Origin: Theristus sp. LFF4_11
Lineage: Eukaryota; Nematoda; Chromadorea; Monhysterida; Xyalidae
Length of the DNA: 64,000 bases
Direction of reading: 5' to 3'
Assembly: GCA_030248135.1 (NCBI GenBank)
Contig: JASANC010003647.1
Span: forward strand, 62,001 to 126,000
Part shown: in pieces, positions 49,101 through 61,100 of the stretch
Numbering within the stretch: the stretch's first letter is position 1
Layout: each line of letters begins with the position of its first letter
Position numbers and translations under genes: made by a program
Notes under the pieces: generated by a model
What the model saw: the letters and a program-made list of their open reading frames with translations, nothing else
What the model was told of the DNA's origin: nothing
Database searches by the model: none

Positions 49101-52100
49101 AACAAAAATCAAGAACAAAAATTCTGACTGCTGGGGCATCCAGCGGCGCGATTTCAATAACAAACGTTCGTTATCGATTTAAAACAAAACATTCATCATC
49201 TCATCAGAGGAACGGTGGAAAAAAGCGAACATTATGTCAGCCAGTCAAAGATAACGTTTACGGAGAGACACAGTGACTTGACGCTAGTGTTGTGATTAAA
49301 TGCCTCATAAAACATTTAAAGAAAGTTTTAAATTTTGTGATCTTTGCTCAAATAATCGATGCGGTTGCTTGCAAGCAATCAACAAATTTACACATCAACT
49401 GTCATGTGTTTTCTTTTTAAAATTTCTTTCTTGTAACAAATACCGCAAGGCGTTGTTAACTTCATTTTCAGCAAAAACGATGCTTGATAGATACAAGTAC
49501 TGTCATTATCATTAATCAATTTTATGTGCTTGCTTCTTACCACCTTTTTCTCACACTATAATTCTTATATAGTTCTTATATACAGGGTGTCCCAAAAAAA
49601 CATAACAAAAGTAAATGGCTCGTGCGGCTGACTGGTTGCACGTGAAGCCGTGAAATTTGAAACACTTTTAGAACTAAGGAACACATTTTGTGTGTTCAAA
49701 TTTTATCCCGAAAATCCAGTTTTTCAATAATATTTCAGCAGAAATACGCAAAAACTCAAAAATCACCTACAGTCGCGGCCAAAAGTTTGGAAACCCCATG
49801 TGCGCGTGTGTGCGGTGGTATAAGCGTGCTTTTATTGTGCGTCTCTCCCCAACACATGCTTATTTTGTATTTATGAACCCAACAATTGCTTGTTCCAAAA
49901 ATCAAAAATATTTGCTTATGTGCATAGTAATAACGCAAAAATGTGCAATATGCAGCGCACGCAGGGGTTTCCAAACTTTTGGCCGCCACTGTAAATTCAG
50001 TTTTTTGACTCAAGATAAACATCATTGTCGTCATCGAGAATTTCATCTGGCAGTGGCACAAGTTCATCGCTTCAGCTTCACTGATGTCATCATGTTCATG
50101 CTCACAGTGGTTCAGTTTCATTTTTCTCGGCTGCTCAATGTGTTTTCCATAGTTCTCAATGAACGCCGACATTCAATGTTTGAAACTGATGATCACTTTC
50201 TGGTGCAGCAGCCGATCATCGATGATTTTTTTGCACACCGCTGTAGCGGTGGGCGCCGAAAATGTCCCACATTATCCGTCAGATGCCCCCAAACGCAGAA
50301 GTCAAAGGCTTCATGTCCGAACTCCTCTCGGGCCATTCAATTCTTCCCATGCGGCCGATCCAGCGGTCACCGAACGACCCCGACAGCCACTCGCGCACTT
50401 GTTTAAATTTTCGGTTTGGGGCACTTAAAGGACATTGTGTACCGTTCGGCGCCCAACAGTTTCGACGATTTTGAAAGCAAAATTCGCAGTGGTGTGCAAA
50501 AAATCAACGATGATCGGGCGCTGCACCAGAAAGTGCTCATCAGTTTCAAACAACGAATGTCGGCAATCATTGAGAACAATGAAAAAGACATTGAGCAGCT
50601 GAAAAAAAATGAAACTAAAGAGTCGAGAGGATAAACCTGATGACATCAGTGAAGACGAAGCTGAAGATGAACTTGTGCCACTGCCATATGTGAATTTCGA
50701 TGACGACAACGATGTTTATCCTGAGTCAAAATGCTGAAGTTAGGTGATTTTTGATTACGCATTTCTGCTGAAATATTATTGAAAAAGTTGAATTTCGGGA
50801 TAAAATTTGAACACAAAAAATGTGTTCCTTATTTCTAAAAGTGTTTCGATTTTCACGGCTTCACGTGCAACCAGTCGGCCGCACGAGCCATTTACTTTTG
50901 TTGTTTTTTGGGACACCCTGTAGTTCTTTTGAAAAAAAATCGAATCTGACTACTTGCGCAGATGCTGCGGATATTAAACCATCAACAAAGAGTGGAACGA
51001 ATTCAACACTCAAGCATAAGACTGTTGACAAAAAACCAACCACCTGGCGGCTATTACCTTTAACCATAATTCAGCGCAACGAAGCGAATGACACCAAAAA
51101 TGAACTATCAACTCGTCACTGGCTATCTGTCGGTGGCATTTCTGGCGTGGTGGACGGTCAAATGCGACGAACACGAGTACCGCCTGTACGGCGATCTGAT
51201 GCGCAACTACAACAAACTAGAAAGACCCGTCGCCAACAATTCGCAGCCGGTTCGCGTCAATCTTGGACTCGTGCTCCAGCAGATTGTGGGCGTCGACGAG
51301 AAAAACCAGATCATCGAAGTGAACGCTTGGATCAAGTACACGTGGTACGACTATAAACTCAACTGGAAACCGGAGGAGTATGGCGGGGTGACTGATGTGC
51401 GTTTGCAGTTGACAACTTTTTTCTAAACTGACAATTAAAGTTGGCCAACAAAACCGACTGGGTCAGCACCAGTTCTTGTTTACAATCAAAAATACAACAC
51501 AGAAAAAGTTTCATTTTCAAACGATGCTGCGCTCCATTCTCAGGTGCGCTTCCCAACGGACATGCTCTGGCGACCGGATGTGCTCGTGTATAACAGCGCG
51601 GACAGCGCGTTCGACAGCACCTACCCAAGCAATATTGTCGTCTACAACGATGGCGCAATTCTGTGGATCCCGCCGGGCATCCTGCGGACCAGCTGCAAGA
51701 TTGACATTCGCTGGTTTCCGTTCGATGACCAGTCGTGTCATATTAAATTCGGCTCGTGGACGTACCACGGGTTCGCGTTGGACCTTCGACCGGAGAACGA
51801 GCGCGACGGCGCCGATATCTCCGAGTACATGACCAATGGCGAGTGGCTGCTCCTGTCGACACCAGTCACTCGGTCAATTCAGCGGATGTTTATTCACTGT
51901 TTTTCGGAGGTTTAACGTTCAAGTTTCAAGTTTTTCATGTTTATCATTTATCACTGTTTCAGCGAAGAGAAATTCTACGACTGTTGTCCGGAGCCGTACG
52001 TCGACGTGAAATTCTATCTGAACATTCGTCGTCGAACGCTGTACTACGGATTCAATTTGATCATTCCAAGCCTGTTGATATCACTGATGACCGTGCTCGG

Positions 52101-55100
52101 TTTCACACTGCCGCCGGACGCCGGTGAAAAGATCACGCTTGGTACGGTTACTGTTCCTGCGCTTTTTGATTCCGTAACACCGACGTGATGAAACGGTCTT
52201 CGGCACTCATTTTAGAAATCACGATTCTCCTGTCCGTTTGTTTCTTCCTGAGTATCGTCGCAGACATGACTCCGCCGACATCGGAAGCCGTCCCGTTGAT
52301 TGGCACCTTCTTCACTTGCTGTATGGTACGTTCGATATTTGGAGCTGCAGTTCTCTGTTGTTTGTTGAAGTGGCATAATCAAACTGCAGTCTCTAATTTG
52401 CATCTACTTTCACGAGTCTTTTAAGGTGGTCGTCAGCGCCAGTGTCGTGTTCACCGTCGTCGTACTCAATCTCCACTACCGCACCCCGGACACGCACGAA
52501 ATGTCGCCATTCTGTCGCACAATACTTCTCAACTGGTTGCCTTGGATGCTGATGATGCGTCGACCTGGTCACACGTTCGAGCCGCCTCCAGTGATAAAAT
52601 TGGTCAGAGAGCATTTAGCGCTTCAATAAAGTTCTGAGTCTAAGTAAACACTTAGACTGCCTGCCTGGGTGCCCATCGAACAGACGAAGCAGGGTGCTGG
52701 ACAGCGCAACGGGCAACCGGGCAAAACCGCAAACATCAAACTTACATGTATATTTCAGCAGAACGAATCAGAACAGAATCTCATGCAGAGTCCAACTAAC
52801 CAACGCCAGTTAAGGCCATCACACTTCTCGTCAAACACTATTCCAGTTCCGGCTGTGCTGCGGCGGCGGCGCCAACAGGAAACAGGGTGGCTCTAGCAGC
52901 GACGAGCACGGCTCCGAGTCGCTGATGCGCAACGTGCGCACGTTCGAGACGAGCGACAATCTGCAGCATCAAGCGAAACACAGCGGCGGCGCCACGAACC
53001 ACGTGCCGGCATCGGCGACCGCGACCACACTGGACGCGACGATCATGATGACGCCGACAGAGCCGCCGCCGACGACGACCGTGGCATGGAATGGCATCGA
53101 GAACAATCTCATCGATGCGTCCATACATCTCGCGGTGCCCGGCGCCGAACTGCTCGCCGAACACCATCGCGTCGCCAACGTCGAGGCGCATCGCCGCGCC
53201 AGCATGTGGTCGGTTGGGCCAAAATTGCCTCGAACTTCAATTACAACCATTCAACAACACGTCGATTTATTTGAGTAGTTGCCTTGGGAAAATTCAGGGG
53301 GATGCAAAATTAGGAAAAAAATTGCTCCTTTTGTGACGTACAACGCACACTCAAGAAAAACGGAGTTGGAGTGGCTGCTGTGTCTGTGGGCAAATTTAGG
53401 GGTAAAATCTGCCGCTGATGATACGCACGCTCAACAACGCTGATCGGTTGGAGCGGTTGCTCGCTGTTTCACTGGCTTGTTAGACGGTAGCGCTTCTATA
53501 TCTGCTCGAAACACTCGCAGCCTGGAAGCGAAAGCGACGCAGTGCCTCGAGCCGATCGTGTCGAATCCGAACTGCGTCGACCCGGGCGTGCACGCGTTGA
53601 TCATCATGCTGCAGCGGATACACGGCGAATTGAAGTTCATCGTTGCACGTATGGAGAAAGCGGACGTGGACGAGGACGCCATCGCCGACTGGAAGTTCGC
53701 CGCCATGGTCGTCGATCGCGTCTGCTTGATTGTCTTCTCGGCATTTATCGTCGCCAGCACCTGCGGCATCATGTTCTCGGCGCCGCACGTTGCTTGGTAG
53801 TCGCTTCGCTGTGTTGTTGTTTTATTTGTTCGCATCGATTCTATATGCTTCCGACTGATATTGTAGTGAACTCTTAATGTTGACACCTCTTGAGATTATC
53901 TGGGCGTTTGGTTCAGCGTTTTTGAGCGGTAAACCCGGTGGTGTACATGATTTGTCACACGTGATTCATAAATTTGGCATGTCGGCTAATGTTATTTGTT
54001 CGATTTATTGGAGAGGGTCATGAATTGAGTGTATGTCCATAAAATCCATGCTTTACAGTCCTGATTGTTTGATCTGTTTAGTGTGGTTGTCGTCGTGTCA
54101 CCAAATCAGTTCTGTTTTCTGTGTTGACAACACTTTTAACTGCTTTAACTGAAGTCACGTTCGTAAAATGTAGATTTGAGAAATACACCAGGCGGAGTTG
54201 TCCACGAACAAAAGCATTAGCCCGTCCGTGGATTCAGTGATCTAATGCAGCCCATCCTCAAATGGATATCGTTCTTGTTGATGGTGTTTTTATTTTTTTT
54301 ACCGTTTGAATATTTCTGTGATGTTATAACCCTGAGGTTTGAACTTTCAATATTTTTTAACTCCATTTTTTCAAAAATTCATTTTTTTACAATATTTCAA
54401 CAGTTTGTCTTTTCACATGACCTTCTTAATTTTGTAAATTTAAGAATTGCATCTTGTGTGAAATGGAACCTTTTTACCTGCTAATTTTAAACTAAATATC
54501 TGCAATGGTGCCTGTTCTGTTTGCAACTGAACATAGTTTAACGAATTTTGATAGCTTTGAAAGCATTCATAATCAATAAAACAACATAAGAAGTCCAAAG
54601 TACTTTTTCCATTCTATTCAACCGAACAAACCAGAAGCTTGATTCAGTGAGTCTTAATCAACACTCGGCACGCACTATTCCAACCACTGTACCTGAGCAA
54701 CTATTGCTGCTCCACCCGTTCCATCCTTTTAAGCATTGCTCTGCTACTTCAGTTGTCACCCGAACAACTTCAACAAACTTGTCATCTTTGTCCGCTTAAA
54801 GGGGAAGAAGTCGAAGTCGAAAGTAGGTGATTCAGTGGTGTATAAATGCTGCTATTTATTGCTGTTGTTTGATAAACCTTTCTACTATCGCCCGTGACCT
54901 GGCCTGGCATTCGTTAGCAGTATAATACAACCAGAATGTTGTTGTTGTTATCGTTTGTTTGTGGTCAACTAAACTGCGTTTCTTAACTGCTTGTGCAGGC
55001 AAAATCGGAGCGTGTATTACAAATACGCATCATTCGTGACGCGATTTTTCGTAATCGACGCTTCGATTTCGCCTGCACACCGCAGAGCAACGCACTTTTC

Positions 55101-58100
55101 ATCCAAATTCTCAGAATCTAACCGACCAGCAGAGAGTGAGATGATTGCTTGTCGACCGTGCACCACGGGCGGCGCGTCCTGCAGCTGGTCGGAAAGTCTC
55201 GGCATTTCCGCGGAATGACACTGACCACAGAAAGCGACCGTGGCCAACGCAAGCGCGCGCACGAACTCGCTGCCGCACGCAACCAACCTGCGAATGAGTG
55301 CCGGCTTGTTCGAAAAGAAAGATAAACTACATTGGGTTTCTTCTGTGAAGCCTGAGAAAACTGCTCAAAATGATCTTTCATTATTCTACAGTCGAACTCT
55401 AAATTATAGGCAATCAGCTGAGTGGTTGGTGATCACGTGATGCATGCTTTCGTGCAGACGCTGCTGTGGAGGTGGAGTTGGGTGTGCATGCATGCATCAC
55501 GCGATCAGCTGATTGGCTATGATTTAGAGTTCGACTGTGGAATAAGAAAAAACTTTTTGAGCATGTCGGCTAAAAAATAAGTAGAAAACGGGACAGGAGA
55601 CAACCGACTTTGACATCTTCGCCCACACCGCCTCGCAGGCAATCTCATAGCAGGTGCCGATGATGACGTCAAAATAGGACGGCTTCAAGTAGTGAGGAAT
55701 ACGGCGGTACGGCGCGAACAAGCGTTGGAAGAAGTGAGCAAGCTGCAGAACAAGAGGATGATAAAAAGAAATGAAAAGAACAGCCATTTAAGACCCGATT
55801 TTTCAGAATAGCAACCCCCTCTAGGCACTAGAATGCAAAGTTTCTCGAAATAAACTAAATCATACACCATTCTGACCGCCTTGACGCGCTGATTCCGAAA
55901 ATCACATTTGTTTTTTGATTCGAGGTCATTTATGGCCCAAAAATGGCCAAAAACTGTTTTTTCGGGGCCCTTTCAAAAAACAGTGTTTTTTAAACTTTTT
56001 AATGAAGCTACGACAAAAATAAAAAAACCATTCGATTCGTCTTGATCTGCTGAACATTTTTTACTAATATACTATGCCCTAAAAATGCGGTCTAAAGGGC
56101 TATTTTTTTAAAAAACTGGTTTTGGTCCTAGTATTTTACGTTTTTTAGTCCTTTAGAACCGTTTTCGGGGCATGGTATAGGGGTGCACCAAAAAGCTTTC
56201 CGAAAGAGCTAGCTTTGTGCAAAGTTTCATTTAAAAAAAAGGCGCCCCATGCAACTAAAAAATATTTTACTTTTGGTACCCGGATCGCGATTATGGTCAG
56301 CACGAAACCGACATGCCCCTGAACATGTACCTGCTGCTGTGACCAGGCGTACTGCCAGACAGAACAAACTAGCGCACCTAAAAGCTCACCGCACCAGCTT
56401 ATTATGTTCTAGGAATTAGCTGATGAAACAATTATTCAGTGCCACAACAGCAAAGCAATTGTTGCTTTCGATGTGTCAATCTTTTTCTAAAAAACTGATA
56501 GTACTGCTAGTTTTCGGTTTTTTTTCAGTGACTCAGAACCGTTTTCGGGGCCTAGTATAGGGGTGCACTGAAAAGCATTCCGCAAGAGCTAGCTCAGCGT
56601 GAAATTTCATTTAAAAAAAGCGTCCCCCATGTAACTAAAAAATATTTCACTTTTGGTACCCGGATCGCGATTATGGTCAGCACGAAACCGACATGCCCCT
56701 GAACATGTACCTGCTGCTGTGACCAGGCGTACTGCCAGACAGAACAAACTAGTGCACCTAAAAGCTCACCGCACAAGCTTATTATGTTCTAGGAATTAGC
56801 TGATGAAACAATTATTCAGTGCCACAACAGCAAAGCAATTTTTGCTTTCGATGTGTCAATCTTTTCAACCTTTCAAAAAATAGTGTTTTTTTAGCTTTTT
56901 AACAAAGCTACGACAAAAATAAAAAAACCATTCGATTCGTCTTGATCTGCTGAACATTTTCTACTAATACACTATGCCCTAAAAATGCGGTCTAAAGGGC
57001 TATTTTAAAAAAACTGGTTTTGGTCCCAGTATTTCACGTTTTTTGGTCCTTTAGAACCGTTTTCGGGGCTTGGTATAGGGGTGCACCAAAAAGCTTACCG
57101 AAAGAGCTAGCTTTGTGCAAAGTTTCATTTAAAAAAAAGCCGCCCCATGTAACTAAAAAGTATTTTACTTTTGGTACCCGGATCGCGATTATGGTCAGCA
57201 CGAAACCGACATGCCCCTGAACATGTGCCTGCTGCTGTGACCAGGCGCACTGCCAGACAGAACATACTAGTGCACCTAAAAGCCCATGAGACCAGTTAAT
57301 AATGTTCTAAGAATCGGCTGATTAAACAATTATTCAGTGCTACAACAGCAGAACAATTATTGCCTTCGTATGTGAATCTTTCTGGAGTACTGATAGTACT
57401 GTTTTTTTGGGTTTTTTAGTGATTCGGAAGCGCTTTTGGGGCATAGTATGAGTGTGCACTAAAAAACATTCTGAAAAAGCTGGGTCTATGCAAAATTTCA
57501 TTTTGAAAAAGCGTCCGCCATATGAATAAAAAGTTGTTGTACTGTCAGTACCCAGAGCGATTACGATCAGCACGAGACTGATACACACCAAAACTTGTAT
57601 CGTGCTGCCACCAGTGGTTCTGCCAGATAAACTAGTGTATCTAAAAGCCCACAAGACTAGTTCTAAGTTCTAATAATGTTCTAAGAATCAGGTGATGAAA
57701 CAATGATTCAGTGCTACAACAGAGCAATGTTTGCTTTCAAATGTAAATGTTCCCAGAAAACGAATAATACTGAATTTTTGAATAAAAATTGCATCACACA
57801 CGACGGTTTCGGTCATGCACAGCTTCCAAAGAATACCAATCTGCATACACGCTGCGTAATGTGCGTGAATGAATGACCGAACTTGTTTCGACTTCTGTGG
57901 AAATTTGCTCTTGTTCGGCCACCCAGGACTCAGCAAGTTCATCGTACGGCGACAGCCATGCAGGATCATCCTATAATGTTTACTTGCTTCACAAAGAGAA
58001 ACGACCTTTGTTCGAAACAAAACAAATCGTTGCAACCCGAAAAAAGATAAACAAAAAATACGCTGGTTCTAAAGACAGCATCACACTGAACTCAAAGCAA

Positions 58101-61100
58101 CACAGACCTCATGATCTAGATCAGGATTTCCTTCTGTAGTTCGGAGCGTATCGTCATCCTCAACGCATTCTGGATCAAATGAGACCATTGAGGTCTTTCT
58201 TCGGCTACTTTTCCTTCTGGTTGATTGACCGGGCGAACTAGATGACGGTTCGACATTCAAATTTTCTTTATCAGTTTTCTTTTTTGACGTCGGAACAGCA
58301 GTAACGCACTTCTGAATGGCAAACTTTGCACAAAGCTAGCTCTTTCGGAAAGCTTTTTGGTGCACCCCTATACCATGCCCCGAAAACGGTTCTAAAGGAC
58401 CAAAAAACGTGAAATACTGGGACCAAAACCAGTTTTTTTTAAAAATAGCCCTTTAGACCGCATTTTTAGGGCATAGTATATTAGTAGAAAATGTTCAGCA
58501 GATCAAGACGAATCGAATGGTTTTTTATTTTTGTCGTAGCTTCATTAAAAAGCTAAAAAAATACTATTTTTTGAAAGGTTGAAAAGATTGACACATCGAA
58601 AGCAACAATTGCTTTGCTGTTGTGGCACTGAATAATTGTTTCATCAGCTAATTCCTAGAACATAATAAGCTTGTGCGGTGAGCTTTTAGGTGCACTAGTT
58701 TGTTCTGTCTGGCAGTGCGCCTGGTCACAGCAGCAGGTACATGTTCAGGGGCATGTCGGTTTCGTGCTGACCATAATCGCGATCCGGGTACCAACAGTAA
58801 AATACTTTTTAGTTACATGGGGGACGCTTTTTTAAATGAAATTTCACACTGAGCTAGCTCTTGCGGAATGCTTTTCAGTGCACCCCTATACTAGGCCCCG
58901 AAAACGGTTCTGAGTCACTGAAAAAAACCGAAAACTAGCAGTACTATCAGTTTTTTAGAAAAAGATTGACACATCGAAAGCAACAATTGCTTTGCTGTTG
59001 TGGCACTGAATAATTGTTTCATCAGCTAATTCCTAGAACATAATAAGCTGGTGCGGTGAGCTTTTAGGTGCGCTAGTTTGTTCTGTCTGGCAGTACGCCT
59101 GGTCACAGCAGCAGGTACATGTTCAGGGGCATGTCGGTTTCGTGCTGACCATAATCGCGATCCGGGTACCAAAAGTAAAATATTTTTTAGTTACATGGGG
59201 CGCCTTTTTTTAAATGAAACTTTGCACAAAGCTAGCTCTTTCGGAAAGCTTTTTGGTGCACCCCTATACCATGCCCCGAAAACGGTTCTAAAGGACCAAA
59301 AAACGTGAAACATTGGGACCAAAACCAGTTTTTTAAAAAAATAGCCCTTTAGACCGCATTTTTAGGGCATAGTATATTAGTAAAAAATGTTCAGCAGATC
59401 AAGACGAATCGAATGGTTTTTTTATTTTTGTCGTAGCTTCATTAAAAAGCTTAAAAAACACTGTTTTTGAAAGGGCCCCGAAAAAACGGTTTTTGGCCAT
59501 TTTGGGCCCTAAATGATCTTGAATCAAAAAACAAATGTGATTTTCGGAATCAGCGCGTCAAGACGGTCAGAATGGTGTATGATTCATTTAAATTGGAGAA
59601 ACTTTGCATTCTAGTGCCTAGAGGTAGGAGGGGTGGGACGGTATTCTCAAAAAGCGAGTCTTAAACGGTCATGGTGGTGCACCGTAAACAGTATTTCGAG
59701 TGAAACAAGACGGTAAAACAGTCCCAAAAGTAACACAAGTGAACTGAGCAAAAATCGACGAGTACATGGCAAAAAACGCCGCCAAAGTTGCCTCTGATCG
59801 CACTTTGTGGCACAAACAGAAACCGACGAAATCCACAGCAAAAGCAAACACCGAGCCAACCGGTTTCGTTTCGGGGACGACGGCGAGACGCGCGACGACG
59901 TAATCGCAGTACCAGTCGCCCTGGCGGAGATTGTCGCAGAACGGGTGGCCGAGGTCGTTGCACACGCGAATCTGTTCCATCAGCGGCATGACGCCTGTGA
60001 ACCGACTGTCAGTGAACCGTGAATCGACAGCTTTCTTGCACCGTACGATATCACATATATACAACGGATATCACACATATTATATTCATTCAGTGACACT
60101 GAAACCGAGGAACCGGGTTTGAGAAGGCACCAGCAGTAAAATGCAAGGTAAACAGTTCTTGCACTCAGCTTGACTCGACTGACTTGACTTGACAGAAAAA
60201 TCGAATGCAGCCAATCATTGATCGCGAAACAGAGAAACAAAAGCGAACGCGCGGCGCACCCTGTAGCCCGCAGTACGGCAGTCTGCTCCATTTTGGTATG
60301 TCGTAGGCGCCGCCGCCCCAGCCCTCATCCGCCTCTTCCTCGTGACATCGAAACAAAACTCGATTCAAATCGGACAAACTCAATCGGTCGAGTATCACGC
60401 GGAGGCTATCTGAAAAAAACAAGATGTTTTATAAAACTTAGCAGTCCAATAGTGCCGCACCACTGAACGCGGTTCATTGATGCGCTGGTGAACGCGATCA
60501 GTGGCCTGGATTGGAAATATTCCTTCTTTCAATTGTCTTATTGTTGCAGAGAAAGGCGTGACAAAAGAAACAGACTGCGCAAAAAGAACATCCAAAAGTG
60601 ATTTGGTTTTCTACAAAAGTCTTTGAAAGCATTCGAAAACTGTCTAATGAAAAACCGAAAGCATCACAATTTTCACCGACCATCCGTTGCTTGTTCGGTG
60701 AGTACATGCTTCGCGAATGGTTCACCGTTCAGTTGCGTGATGTTGAAACCGAGACGACACAGGTTCAATCGAAGCTCGCTCAGTGCGTCAGCCACGTCGT
60801 CTGGCAGGGAGACACTGAACACAACAAACAAACAAGAATCACACACAATTTTTGACATGTTGGTCCAGCATCGAAAATAAAAACATACAGTCGAACGCTA
60901 AGTAGGGAATCAGCCGATTGATTGGTAATCACGTGATGCATGATTTCTATGCAGACATTGCTGTGGGGGCGGCGTTTGGTTTGCACAGAAAGCATGTATC
61001 ACGTGATCACCAACCAATCTGCTGATTCCCTATAATTTAGAATTCGACTGCATATAGCTTGACTGCTGACAGGAAATGGCACAGGAGAATTACAAATAGA

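Larger units (their letters stand above)
49583..50920. mobile_element. element N: mariner-derived inverted duplication
   Basis: Begins CAGGGTGTCCCAAAAAAAC and ends with the reverse complement GGGACACCCTG, flanked by TA on both sides. The arms pair for about 430 bp: left arm 49583–50247 (minus inserted element P), right arm about 50488–50920. The spacer and right arm hold a decayed transposase end in two frames: first [16 protein letters not shown], then after a stop [19 protein letters not shown], which fits the last part of Tc1/mariner-type transposases. The left arm carries the same 3' coding sequence reversed. Non-functional. Confidence 0.8.
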
